From positions 146,903-210,902 of the forward strand of contig MU270053.1 in NCBI GenBank assembly GCA_021432635.1: 64,000 nt of DNA, written 5' to 3'. Below, in pieces: positions 35,270 to 46,900 of this stretch; within the stretch, counting starts at the first letter, position 1; each line of letters begins with the position of its first letter. The DNA comes from Thozetella sp. PMI_491. Its lineage: Eukaryota; Ascomycota; Sordariomycetes; Chaetosphaeriales; Chaetosphaeriaceae. The notes under the pieces are model-generated. The model searched no databases. It saw nothing but the letters and a program-made list of their open reading frames with translations, and was not told where the DNA came from. The translations under genes were made by a program, and so were the position numbers.

Positions 35270-36656
35270 GAGAATACAATGACGACACGAACTTAGATGA
35301 TCAGATCCGACAGAACTAGACCGGACGAGCAGCATGTTTAGACTGGAGGTCGAGATAGAGCGGATACTAGAATCTAGACTCTAGAAGGGAGGGGAAGAAA
35401 GACCAGCGAATAGACGCTAGCTTCCATGAGCGATGGAAGCGGGTATTGATTAATAGAGAGAGAAACTCTGAATCCATAAACTGTCGTCTATGTTGTAGGT
35501 ATCCGACAACGTCCCATTCGGAGTTAGACCAGGTCGTGCCGAGGAAAAATCTAAAGGGGGGTGGCAGGTACCACCTTGGGGACTGCAATCAGGGTCTTTG
35601 TGGACCTGCAACGACCCATGTCCCGGGCTGAGCAGAACCCTGTCGAGCATCATCCGGTCCCTTCCCTTGGGTTCTCGGGATGGGATCGAGATCCTGTCCT
35701 TCGTTTCAGGTACGTACCAGCTGAGATCACGAGGTCCGCAGCGGCGAGCTTCTGCCTCTGGCAATGGTGCGCAAGTCACTGGCCTGGTGGACGGCGCGGA
35801 TGGCAGGTCTCAGTAGGCCATTTCTTAAAGTGATGACGTGAGTCCCGCTTCTGCAGGAAAGAGCGTGTAAGTGGTATAGCAGCAAATGGCGTCTAGTTAC
35901 TTAAATTTTTATAGTATAGACTGCCCCGCTTTCCGCTTTCTGGGGAGGCTCCAAGAGCTCTCGTGCCGGAAACCAGAACCACCTTGGCTAAACCACGATC
36001 CAGCATCCTACATCGCGAACATGTTTATGCTACCCCTGGCGCCTCCCAGGAGCGGCGCGGGGGGGGGTTCTCCATGTGTGGCGTTCTAGACGAGACACTA
36101 TTGGCGATCAGAGCCGGCCACTTGCTTCTAGGCCAAGACAAAGGCTCAAATCCATTGGCGCCTAGCTTCAGCCGCACATGGCCCTTCCAGGCAAGCGTGG
36201 TTTTCCTCAGCGGCGGTAGTCGTGCCGAAAACTGATTTCGAGGCTGGATGCAAATGATTAGGCTTGCTCGGTCTTCCTTCTTTTCGGGTTGCAAATCTGC
36301 CGCTTGGTCGTGAATTCTTCATTGGGCCTCTCGAGCCGTCCAGACCACAGCCCTTTTCACGCGGTGTTGCCACGTACCGCGATGCCTTCGCGGAGCTGAA
36401 CGAGTCCTGGCCGAGTCCAGTCGGGGTCATATTCCCCCGTTCTTCTCAAGAGACACTGCAGCATTCTTCCTCTTGGCATCGTTGACGCTAGGCGCTGGCA
36501 AGGCTGCCAGCTCGGATTCATTCCATCTTCTTTTGCGACGCGACCACCTCTCCTCTCTCGGTCTGAACCCTCCCGCTCCCTGTCTGTTCCACCTGGGCGG
36601 TCCCTTCTCGCGCCGCGTGTCCCTCCTCGAGCCCCTCCCGCGGGAGCCGCCGAAAG
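35270..36656. other. Intergenic region before the Pro/Gln-rich giant gene
   Basis: About 1.4 kb without a supported gene. A run of G bases lies near 36058-36067, and a tRNA-like fragment near 36105-36165 was examined and rejected. The last 100 bases are C/T-rich and look like a transcribed leader. Confidence 0.45.
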
Positions 36657-39600
36657 ATGGCCGCCCTGCCGCAGAACTGGGAGTTCGACTACGACGGCAA
36701 GCGTTGGTTCTATCGCTTCAAACCCACAGGCCTTATACAGTACAACTTCCCGAAACCCGGCGACGAGTTCCCCGAGTTCATCGACGCCTTCGCTCCGCCA
36801 GTCGATCTCGCCCCCGAAGAGAAGCTTGAGAGCCAGCAGCAGCTAAAGCGGCGGACCACCACTACCACTGGATCACAGAGCAGCCGCAGCTCGAAGCGGA
36901 ATGGATCTACCTCTGCGACACTCGCGGGCCCAGACGAGGGTGGTGGATGGTTCCAGCCGGATAGTTACATGTATCTGGGGCCGGGAGCCTACAACGACAT
37001 CAGCCCTTTCGACGAGGAGGAGGAAAATGGCGGGGGCAAAGGGGCCAAGAAGGACGGGGATGCTGTGGGCGCATCGCCGGGCGTGAAGAACAAGACGGTG
37101 TCGCCTATCACGAGCGCGGGGACCACACCACAGACGGCTCGTAGCAACCCTGCTACAGGCACTCCAGTCCTAACTGAAGCAGCTGCAGGAGACCGTCACC
37201 AATCGATCGATGCAGCGAGCGCTGTGGACGCCGGCTACGTGGTAACGCCAGATGTGCCGATGCTGGACAGCCGGCAGCTTCCTGCCAACCCCCTGGGTGT
37301 AGTAGCCGAGCTCGCCAGCGAGATGACAGCCCAGTGCAGGGAAGAGACAAACCCAGCGCCAGTGGAGCTTCCTGTTCAAGAGTATCTCCCTGTGACCGAG
37401 GCCCCATCCGTGCAGGCTGCGTACGACAGTGTGTTCGACATCGCTCCGGTGGAGCTTCCTGCGCCGCACAGCCCGGTCGAGAAGACCAAGCATGGCGCCT
37501 TGGATGATCAGAAAGTCCTCCGCTCCTCCGATGTTGAACAGCACAAATCACAGCGTCCAAAAATGGACTCGTCCAGCATCTATCAACATCCAACGCCGCC
37601 CTATCCCAACCCCGTCTCTCCCACTCCCCAGCAGCCTACCCAGCCGGCAGTACAGAACACAGTCCAGCCACCAGCTCCACTACCTACCCGACCAGCCGTC
37701 CAATCGCCCGCTCAACAAGCACGTCCCCAGCCAAAGCGATCTCAGACGATGGACGGAGAGCCCAAGCCTGAAGCTGGACAGTACCAGCCATACAATCCCG
37801 CCGCTAGGCGGAATCTTCGCGAGCAAGGTTCAAAGAGGAATTCGCTCATCATGAGCGGTCAGTTCAGCCTTGCGGAGCATCAAGACCTAGACCTCGGCGT
37901 TGCGAACAAGCGACACTCGATCGCTGGAGGGTTACCCACACAGGTTGACGTCTCGGATGTACCAACCGCTTTGCAACCTCCTCGGCCTCCACCGAAGCAA
38001 CCGATTGAGGGAGGAGCTGGGGGAGCCGCCCCTGGCATATCGCATGTCCCTTCTGTTTTAAAGCCTGCTAGAGGTCGTCCCGTCTCTGGCTTTCCTGTTA
38101 CCCCTGCAAACGCCACACAACCTCTTCAGCCTCAGCCGCAACCATGGCGGCCAGCTCAAGCTTCATATATGGCTTATAACCCAAGCCAGCTGAGGCAGAG
38201 TGTTTCAGGACCAAGCCTGCCTTCCGAGACCAGTGCCGCGCAAGTATTTCAAGGTCCAGCAGCCCCGGCAAATCCAGCCTGGCCACCCGCAGAACCCCAG
38301 CCAGGAATTGTCAGAACAAGTACGCTGCCAGTGGACATGCCCTCTCTCCCTTTTATGGGAGGACGGCCGACGATACCAGGCCATACGCACAGCACTCCTG
38401 TGATACCACAAAGCCAACAGACAGCTCAGAGCTCTGTAAATCCGACCCCTCAGCCATTGGCGTTTAGACCCCACCCAGAAAGACATAATACCGACCCGGC
38501 AACTACTCCAATGCCTCAGCAACAGCATACAGCGGGATATCGCCAGAATGAAGGAGCACCCATGACGGCGAACTTCGCGAGCGCTTACCCCCCACGGCCG
38601 CCAAAGCAGGAGAAGGTAGAGAACCCGAAGCGGACATCAGAGGAGTTTCCAAAATATGTGATCGGTTTTGAGCAAGGTGTGAACCATGGAGCACATTCTG
38701 GGCAGAACATAACGGCACCAGTATCACCGCCTGCCGACTCTGCGTCCGTGTCATTCAGTATTGCTTCCCAGGCGACTTTCGTCGTATCCTCAGACCCACC
38801 TGCTGCCAAGATCGAGACTGCCCCGAATAAGCCGCAAGAGCTTGTTGCTGCTGGACGATTCTCAACTCCAGAAATGCCAGTCAACAAGCCCGCTACCACC
38901 TCGGGGCAGAACGCGGATGGACAAGCTTCGAAACCAGATCGACCGATGATTCTTAGCCAACAGCAGGGACCATTACAGGAAAGTTGGGCCACGCCGAGTG
39001 GACAGCCTGTCGTCCCCCAGCAACCACAGCCTCCTGCCCATGGTCCTTGGTCGCAAACGCAGGCTCACATGGCCAACCAACAACCCCCGCCGACAGGCGC
39101 AGTTCCACCCGCTGCTGCAGCGCCTGCAGGCACCGGTCCACAGGCTACAGTCCAGCATCGGCCAACGCCTCCTCCCTCCCATGGGCCTACCTCCCCACCG
39201 CGGCCCACCGCCACCGGTTCTCCTGCCTCGAACAAGACCTCACTTCACAGGGTCTCTATCTCAAACCAGTCAGTGGTAGGGCCGCCCCAAGCGACAGCGA
39301 CTCCACCTCCCGGCTCCCAGCCAGGGTCTCGTCCGCAGAGTATTCAGCAGAGCCCAAATGGTTCTGTGGTCGGCTCACCATCTGCGCCTCCACCATCTAT
39401 ACCAGGTGTAACTCCTGGCTACCGTCCTCAAGGACACCCAACCCCCCCACCAGGACAAAATTTCGTACCTCCTCATCAGAGTCCACAACATAGACCTAGT
39501 CGGCAGTCGAGCCCTATCTTGCACCGGCCGCCGTCCGGCGTCGCTGCCCCTCCTAAGCCTGTTCCCGGGCCTGCTCCGCCTAAGCCTGTTGTTGCAGCTC

Positions 39601-41747
39601 CGGGATCACCGCCCCCTAATGCTGGCCCATTTGGGGGTCAGCATCCCCAAATCGTTGCCCCCGATGCTATGCCTGCGCCACTAAACGTCCAGCGGCCACA
39701 ATCGGTGATAGCTGTTAACCCTCCACCTCAGGCCCAACTCAGCCAGCCAGCTGCTACCCCCTTTCCGGGCGTGGCGGGATTTCAGCAAGGGGCCTATAAG
39801 CCAAATAACCCACTGCCCACCACATCTTACCCCATACAAGGACAACCGGCGGCAGCTCCGCATCTTTCAAATCAAGCTCAGCCACCTCCGGCAGCAATGG
39901 GCCCCATACAGGGAAACCCAATGGCTTCTCCTGCCACTCCAGGTCCAGGTAGCCAAGGTATTGTTGGGCAAGGTCCACCAGGCCAATATTCATACGGGCC
40001 TGTCCCACCTAATTCTAGACCTTCAATTCCTTCTCAGCCAGCCCAAATGCCTGGTCCCATGCCATCTGCCGCAGCAGGACAGCCTTTCTACATGCAGGGC
40101 CATCCGCAGCCACAAGCGCCGGCCCGTCCCTCGCAGGGTGGTGGTCCTGCCTCCACGCCGTTCCCCTCAGGTCAACCTCTCGGACCCCAACAGAGTCAAG
40201 GCCCAGTGATGCAGCAGCAATGGAGTAACGCAGGTATGCCCACCGGCTTAACCCAGCAATCACTTGTCCAAGGTCATATGCCTCCTAAGCCGGGCATTTA
40301 CAATCCACAAGGCCCTTACTACCAAGCTCCAATTCAACCGGGTAAACCTCCAGTTCAGCAAGGCATGCCGGCTGCAGGGCAAACTCCAGCACCTATGGGA
40401 CAGCCTACTGCTCAGTTCCAGCAGCCAGCTCCTCCAATTCATATGCAACAACAGCAACAGCCTGCGGCACAACCGCTGCAACCAAGGCCGCCGGTGCCAC
40501 AATTCCAACACGCTGGGCAACCTCCACCCGCAGCATCCCAAGGTCTAGGTATCATGCAATCTTCGCCGGCAGCTCCTACGTTTCAGCAACAAGCCCCGTA
40601 CCAAGCCGGAAGTGTGCCTTTCCCGCAACCTAACGGAACACAGGGGCCGGCCCAGTTCCAACATGTGCCTATCCAGCAGCAACAGCAACAGCTGCCACTG
40701 AAGCCTCAGCAACAGCAGCCGCCCCAGCAACATCCTCAGCAGCAACATCCTCAGCAGCAGCATCCTCAGCAGCATCCTCAGCAGCAACACCCTCAGCAGC
40801 AGCACCCTCAGCAGCAGCATCCTCAGCAGCAACACCCTCAGCAGCAACACCCTCAGCAGCAACACCCTCAGCAGCATCCTTTCCTCCCATACCAACAACA
40901 CCCGCCGAAATTGCACCACTTTCCGACGCAGCCGCAGGCACAGGCCACAGGGGTGCCTCAATGGCATTACCCTGCAGGTCAGCCGCCCAAAATCAACCCA
41001 GGGCCCCAACAGCCGCAGAACCAAGCGGCAGCTCCAGGTTCGATACAGAACGCGCAGGTGACTTCGTCTGGTCTACCACCTGCTCAACAGCCTGCTAGCC
41101 AAGCTCCTGCACAGCCACAAGGGGCTTCGACGCAGCTGAGCATTCAAGTCCAGGGAGAGGTAACTCAGCAGGTACATCCGAGCATTGCACAGCAACCTGT
41201 ACAACAGCCTCCTAAGCCGTTTGTACAACAGCAACCCGGACAACAGCCTCCCCCGCCTTTCGTGCAGCAGCAACTTGGGCAGCAGCCTCCCAAGCCGTTT
41301 GCGCAACAGCAACCTGGGCAACAGGCTCTCCAACCTTTCCCGCAGCAGCAACTTGGGCCGCAGCCTCCTAAGCCGTATGCGCAACAGCAACCCGGACAAC
41401 AGCCTCTCCAGCCTTTCCCGCAACAGCAACCTGGACAGCCTCCCCAGCCTTTCACGCAGCAGCAACCTGGACAGCTTCCCCAGCCTTTCGTGCAGCAGCA
41501 ACCTGGACAGCAGCCTCCTAAGCCGTTTGTACAACAGCAATCTGGGCAACAGCTTCCCCAACCTTTCGTGCAGCAGCAACCTAGCACTCTGCAGCAGCCC
41601 CAGACTGTCTATTATGCAGCGGTACCACAGCAATCAGCGATCTCATCTTACGCCTCTCTACCTTCTCAGCAAGTTGGTGCCCAGATGGCTGTGGGCCAAA
41701 CGCCGGTATATACTTCTCAGCAGCAATTTTTTCAACAGCAACAGCAG

Positions 41748-41779
<32 letters not shown>

Positions 41780-42707
41780 ACAGCAGCAACAGCTTCAGCA
41801 GCAGTCACCGATCACAATCCAAACCGCTGGAATCCAGCAAGGTGCTGTCACGCAGACCCCACAGAGCGCGACACCTGGTAAAGAGAAGAAGGACTGGTTT
41901 GGGCGGATGCTCAAAAGCGATACTTTCAAGAAGACCAGCTTCGCTATCGGGGGTGCTATTGTTGCGGACTCCCTGGGGGGCAACGTAGTCGCAGGCGCAG
42001 CCCTTGGGTCATCTATTTTTGATGGCAGCAAGAAGAACAAGTTGCAGAAGCCGCCCCCTCCTGGTCAACAGGTGATCGGCCAGCAAGCTGCCCAAATCCA
42101 TTCATTAGGGGCCCAAACAGCACCGCCCAATCTGCAGGGTCTTCCTCTGCCCGGAGGACCGCAGTTTAACAGTCCCATGGCCGCAGGGACACCGCAAGCT
42201 GCAACGGGGTTTGCACCGCCCATACCCTCAGGCAAACCTAATGCATCAATGACGATGCCTGCACAACCGGGATTCACCGGACTGCCACCCCAGAGACCAC
42301 CAATGGTAACATATAATTCGGCACCAGGACCAGGCCAAGGTCATACGCCACCGAGTATGACCGAGACGCTCCTGGATTCCCTAGTTCAATCCGTGGCCCA
42401 CTCCATCGCTGATAACAGCCAGCAACAAGATAACAGCGGCCAGCACCAGAACAGTCAACCACAGTCTGAACCAAGCATGACAGTTGTTTACAATCAAGTG
42501 ACTGAGGTGAACGTGGATGTCGAATACAACACCGACATTACGGATACGGTCAGCATCACCAACTCAATCACGGATGACTCTGCATTCATGACAGTGGACG
42601 ACACGGACACTGTGAGTGTGCTAGATGCCGGAAGTGGAGGTTGGGGAAATAGCGGTGGCTACGATGGTTCGGGCTGGGGTGACGACGACGACGAGTACGG
42701 GTACTGA
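36657..42707 (+). CDS. Giant Pro/Gln-rich protein with WW-like N-terminus
   Basis: A single exon encodes 2016 residues. Residues 4-45 (LPQNWEFDYDGKRWFYRF, then GLIQYNFPKPG) form a WW-like module, with Trp near the start, Tyr/Phe pairs and a final Pro. The next 1600 residues are low-complexity, rich in Pro, Gln, Ala and Ser. Three repeat classes occur: a His-Pro-Gln-Gln array (about residues 1360-1408), ten 12-13-residue Gln/Pro/Phe units (about 1514-1648) and a run of 20 Gln (41733-41792). A compact segment near 1742-1790 (KKDWFGRMLKSDTFKKTSF, then an Ala/Gly/Val-rich stretch) is the only other folded-looking part. The tail is Thr/Val/Asp-rich and ends in a Gly/Trp/acidic segment. Related WW-plus-low-complexity proteins exist in Pezizomycotina but have no settled role. 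Condensate formation or scaffolding is an inference. Confidence 0.85.
40736..40882 (+). repeat. Tandem 9/12-base repeat encoding His-Pro-Gln-Gln units
   Basis: The unit CATCCTCAGCAG(CAA/CAG), with CAT/CAC and CAA/CAG variation, is repeated about twelve times within the Pro/Gln-rich gene. The variants are almost all synonymous, and units of 9 and 12 bases keep the frame. It is a coding minisatellite likely to vary in copy number between strains. Confidence 0.92.
41200..41584 (+). repeat. Tandem 36-39-base repeat encoding Gln/Pro/Phe units
   Basis: Ten units of 12-13 residues follow the plan QQPPKPFVQQQPG, with the Phe (or Tyr once) almost invariant and changes at the residues around it. All unit lengths are multiples of three. 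The DNA units differ by scattered changes, so the array is older than the His-Pro-Gln-Gln tract. The composition recalls cereal prolamin repeats, but this is similarity by bias and not ancestry. Confidence 0.92.
41733..41792 (+). repeat. Poly-glutamine tract of 20 codons
   Basis: Twenty consecutive CAG/CAA codons lie between two Phe codons and a Leu codon in the Pro/Gln-rich protein. Mixed CAA and CAG codons suggest selection on the protein run or past slippage with later substitutions. Confidence 0.97.
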
Positions 42708-43256
42708 GCCTTGACATATTTTGTGCTATATATCAGCGGGCGCTGCATTCTGCACGGCGAGAGACACTTTGAACTGCGGCTTGGTCTCGGAAGAATCGAC
42801 ACTATATGTAAAGTCGGAATGATTGATGTGGCATATAAATTGATACCAAAGCATTGGGCTGTGTGACGGTATACCGGCGCAGCTCATGTTTCGCTATAGC
42901 ACCAGCTTTATTTGGCTAATATACCCCCTTTCTACTTTGGTTATCTATATTCACAATTGTTGTCCAATGGCGCTAGTAGCTTTGTTCGATGGTTCTTGTC
43001 TCTCTCACATATCACGAGACAGGAATGCAATTCTTAAACGAGAAAACATTTTGGTACACTTCACAGCGCAAAGCAGATCGTCGCGATTGAGGGGACTCTT
43101 TCTATTCCCTATGTGCTCGGGGTATGCCTATTTAGTAGTAGACGTAGGTTGCCATCTCTCAGGTCCAGATATCCGTCCTACAGCATGATCCTCCGCGGGC
43201 CGCCAAGCAGAACCTTTCATGGTGCTCCCGGCTCCCGATGTCTCGTGGACTTGCAC
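42708..43256. other. Convergent intergenic region
   Basis: These 3' flanks of the Pro/Gln-rich gene and the CipC gene are more A+T-rich than the genes and contain only unsupported short frames. Confidence 0.5.
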
Positions 43257-43789
43257 TTAGAAGCCGAAGGCACTGTGGGGCTCCTGGGCATTGCTGTATG
43301 CTTCTCTCAGCACCTATCCCCGCGACTAATCATACGAAAAGGTGACAACTTACGGGTCGTACTGGTCCTGGTTACCGTACTGCTCATCGTACATCCTCTC
43401 GGCCTCCTTCTTGGCGTGGTGCTTGGCCTTCTCGCGGTCGACGAAGTCAAGGCCCTTGGTCTCGACGAGCTTGTCGACCTCGAAGCCGGCGGCGGCGGCA
43501 AGGAGCTCCTTGGCTAGGCCGTGGCTGACGGTCTTCCCCTCAGCGCGCTGCTTCTTCTCGAAGAGGTGCATGGCCTCGAAGGCAGCGCCGGCGCCGAGGA
43601 GCTCGTGAGACATCGAGCTCTGGTGGGCCGGCTCGTCGCCGTAGACCTGGTCGCGAGCATCCTTGTTGTCGTCTATGCGGACATCATGTGTTAGTCAACT
43701 TAAGAAGCTGCCGCGAGGTTGTGACAGAGCTCGTTGGGGGGGGGGGGGATGGGGCTATGGCATTGGTGCAGCATACCGAAGAAACCCAT
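43257..43789 (-). CDS. cipC: CipC-like stress protein (DUF3759)
   Basis: CipC was named as a concanamycin-induced protein of Aspergillus and belongs to a fungal family induced by stress, hyphal growth and some antibiotics; its biochemical role is unknown. Three exons (43789-43777, 43672-43354, 43293-43257) give 122 residues. The protein starts MGFFDDNKDARDQVYG, continues with SSMSHELLGAGAAFEAMHLF and KTVSHGLAKELLAAAAGFEVDKL, and ends with QYDPNAQEPHSAFGF. These are all typical of the family. The first exon has only 13 bases, and the intron after it contains a run of 13 C (on the coding strand). Upstream there is a TATA box and three AGGGG elements, which fits stress control. Confidence 0.92.
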
Positions 43790-43916
43790 GGTGTAAGAGG
43801 TGAAGAGGAGGCTGTAGTGTCTTGGGTAGTTGTAATAGAGTCCGGCTCAGGGTCGTGGTGGAGAAGGCAGTGAGATGAAGAGAAAGGTGGACTGAACGAG
43901 AGCCACGACACGGGCA

Positions 43917-44234
43917 TTTTATACTCGACATTGGCATCTCTCGCCATGTGATATCACCCAAGTGCCACCCTGACGTAGGGCAGGCTCGGCCCCATGGGCT
44001 GACGTCCCCCGCCCGTCTCAGTACCCAAGTCTCCAACAAGGTACCTTGACGCCCACTTCGTCACATTCCATGGCAGACGGAGCGGCTTGACTGGGACTAG
44101 GTAGCTCGTGCCCCTTTCCTACCCCCCCAATGGAAGGAAACACGAGCACGGCCCTGGTTGGCTTGACACCATTTCAAGCGATGCCCCTCCCAATTTAGCA
44201 TGCTCTCGCGCATAACGCCACTCCACTTACCCCT
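43917..44234 (-). promoter_or_regulatory. TATA box and three AGGGG stress elements upstream of cipC
   Basis: On the coding strand of cipC, TATAAAA lies at 43917-43923, 128 bases before the start codon. AGGGG motifs (CCCCT on the plus strand) lie at 44111-44115, 44184-44188 and 44230-44234. AGGGG is the STRE bound by Msn2/4-type zinc-finger factors in yeast and by relatives in filamentous fungi. The motif is short, so three copies in 130 bases are suggestive and not proof. Confidence 0.5.
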
Positions 44235-44430
44235 CCCTCTTGCGCATGATCCTGGAGCACTGTGTGCCCGTCGAGGGCCGATCTGGACGGGCTGGCGGGT
44301 CGATGGGGTCGTAGCGCTCCCAATTCGTCGATGCAGCTACACAGCCATCCGGTCCCGGGTCGTCGCTAAGTCTGGCATAAAGTGCGTGAGAGTTGCCGCC
44401 GCTTTCAGCTGTGCTCTCATAGCGTGGGCC

Positions 44431-44459
44431 GTTCGAGCCCTCGGTTCTAGGGCTCGAAC
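44431..44459. repeat. Perfect 11-base inverted repeat with 7-base loop
   Basis: The arms GTTCGAGCCCT and AGGGCTCGAAC are exact reverse complements separated by CGGTTCT. The hairpin would be very stable. It lies in a gene-poor region and is not followed by a T run, so it is not a bacterial-type terminator. Confidence 0.9.
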
Positions 44460-46882
44460 GGGAAGCATCTCGGCAGCGAGGCCACACCTCCTTCTAGCAG
44501 GGCATGTCAAGTCATGTCACTGTTCCGGGAACGTAGGACCGCCAAGGAAGATGCTCGAAGGGGGATCTCCAACTTCAGCGCGCATAGCTTCCGGATGGGG
44601 TGGCAGTGGACCCAGGAACAAGCTTGGAACTGTCGATCACATCCCATGTCCGCCCTGCCTTGGGGTCGCCTTCCTGTGCCTTGGTCTTGACCCAATGGTT
44701 TTTGGTGTTTTTTTTTACTATACATAGCTATCCGTAGAGAGAAACCTCGTATTCTTGGCCTTCCCGGATGGCATAAATCTGCCTCCCTTGAGCTCCACTG
44801 GCCCTCCGCCTCCGTCATCTCATCCAGCTTGCCAAAGTGGGAGGGGGGCTCCAAGCTTGTTGAGCAGGTTTGCTGGAACGCAACCTCGGCCTTGGAATGG
44901 TCAGAATCGTCAAGCGCCATGCAGCAGAAGAGCTCTCTCTCTCTCTCCTATAGGGCGGCGGGAGGGGTATCGAGTCGTGGACCCCTCCTCCCTGCACCCC
45001 ACTTTTTGTCTGATGCTTGTCGGGCTGAGCTATGGTCCCGGCCCTGCTCTGTTGCTGCGGTCCAGCATGAACGGGATCCCTTTGGTTGTGATAGCCAACC
45101 GGACCAGGGCGTGAGAGCAGCTTGAAACAGCCGAGTGTGTTTGGTCCCAGGCGGCCATCTGAGGTTGAGGCTGTATGGTGGAGCAATTTTTCAGTGATGG
45201 CAGATACCCGGCTTCGAGATCCCGAGTTATCCATCATCTATCGGCTGCATGTGGCAGGGCCGACGTTTATCTGTGCTCGCCGCAAGCGTTCGCCAAGAAC
45301 TGCCGTGGTCCCCCATTCGGTTCGATCCAGCGGGAAGGCCGGCGGTAAGACCTGGGGGGGAGAGGGCGAGACATCAATTAGGCAGGACGGGACCAGATGT
45401 TTCTTCCCAGAGCGGTGCAAGGGAACACAAGTTTCCCGGGCTTGGTGACGTTCGATGCCGCTTGGCACTGAAGACAAGCTTTCTGGCCATGCACATCTCC
45501 TGCAAGTGATGGTCTGAAATCAGGGATGAATTACGGCTGAGCCCACCATTGGCCGAGCGCCAATCCTGGGGGCGCTGAATTGCGTGGCAGTTGGAGCAAT
45601 CGTCAGGAGCCCACCCCTGCTGTGCTACGCTCTAGGTTGCATTGGAGGCCCCTCCCTCCCTGTGCCCTGTGCTCCTCGCGTCGGGCGAGGTGATGCATAG
45701 TACGGGATAGTAGCAGGCATAGCGGGGTGCGGGCTTGACGCGGCATGGTTCGCTATTGCCAGCCACACACAGACGAGCTGGCAAGCATACGCCAGCAAAG
45801 CCTGTGGCGTTTTGATTGAAGGGGGCAGTGCCTTGTCCTCCCGAGTCCTGTGCAATACCATGTAGCCTATGGGCCTCCTCGGAGAGGGAGGAAACGACAA
45901 TCCATACATAGGACTCCATAGTAGATTTAGCAGAGTCGGCAGGCTGGCCAGTGCGTCGAGCCAACGCACTGGGCGGGGTGATGTTCCAGCTGAACAAGAG
46001 ACATGACGCCTAAATCTTACCGGCCCATCGACGGCGCCCAGAGGCGGCCTTCTCAACTAGTCAAGGTCGAGAACCATCCAGAGCTGATCCCGAGAGACAC
46101 GCCACGGGTTGCGAGCTACGACGCTGCCGTCCCCACCGTGACCGTGCCGAACCAAGCAGGTTCTGGCCTTCCAGAAATGACGCAGGGTCTTGAAACCAGA
46201 CCCGTATGACTGACTCCATTCGCCTTGCCTGAGCATGCCGTGCTGGCCTGCATCTGGGGGCCACAGCCGAGCTCCTATTACCCAACTGCTGTTTCATGGA
46301 GACGAGGAAACAGCGTGAAATCGGCAAAAAGCAATCTCAAGAAACACCACACTGATCGTGTACCTAATACTGGTAATTTCACTACTATGTAGTAGGTTGT
46401 TTGGCGGCATCTAGACGTCGGGAGCTCTCTGAAACCCGTGGTCACCCTAACGGCGTAGGTTGAATGAGGGGCCGCGCCAAGACGCTGAAGGGACGCGCCC
46501 GACTTGGCATAAGCTTGTTTCCACAGCCTTGGACCCTGCCAAGAGATCGCCGAGAATCTCGTGCAGAGCCTCCACCGTGGCGGATAATTTCTCTTAGGGA
46601 GGCAAGACGTGCAGTATCGGGCGATTACTTTGGCGGAACTTATCGTTTGGTCATCTCCCCCCCCCAAGCCAATGTCTAGCAGCGCATCATCGCGTTCGTC
46701 TTTGAGCTGGCCCGAATCTAGGGAGACCCTGCCGGCTTGCCCCTTTTCAGGGGCTCGCACGCCTCGTCTTCCAGTAGCTCCATCGGGGGTGAAGGGGCCA
46801 GCTGGGCTCAGGAGGCTCCGTTTAACGTACGTCATTACCGAATTGGGGGGGAATGTGAGAAAGCAAAGTATGTCTGCTGCTG

Positions 46883-46900
46883 GAGAGAGAGAGAGAGAGA
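46883..46900 (+). repeat. (GA)n microsatellite
   Basis: Nine GA units in intergenic DNA, with no associated gene. Confidence 0.9.

Noticed and set aside
36105-36165. tRNA-like fragment (a T-arm-like GGCTCAAATCC and an ending GGCGCC)
   Set aside because: The T stem has a mismatch, no matching 5' acceptor strand or D-arm could be paired at the right distance, and the A-box consensus is missing. It may be chance or an old relic.
41200-41584. Regular repeats considered as a CRISPR array
   Set aside because: They are in-frame coding repeats without spacers in a eukaryotic gene.
41073-41633. 186-codon minus-strand frame rich in Leu and Arg
   Set aside because: It is the antisense shadow of the Gln/Pro repeats and has no independent coding signal.
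44431-44459. Hairpin considered as part of a tRNA gene
   Set aside because: The perfect 11-base arms enclose only 7 bases and no D-arm or anticodon arm is present.
44200-44727. 175-codon plus-strand frame in the gene-poor stretch
   Set aside because: No domain, no signal peptide and no conserved-looking pattern; likely chance in GC-rich DNA.
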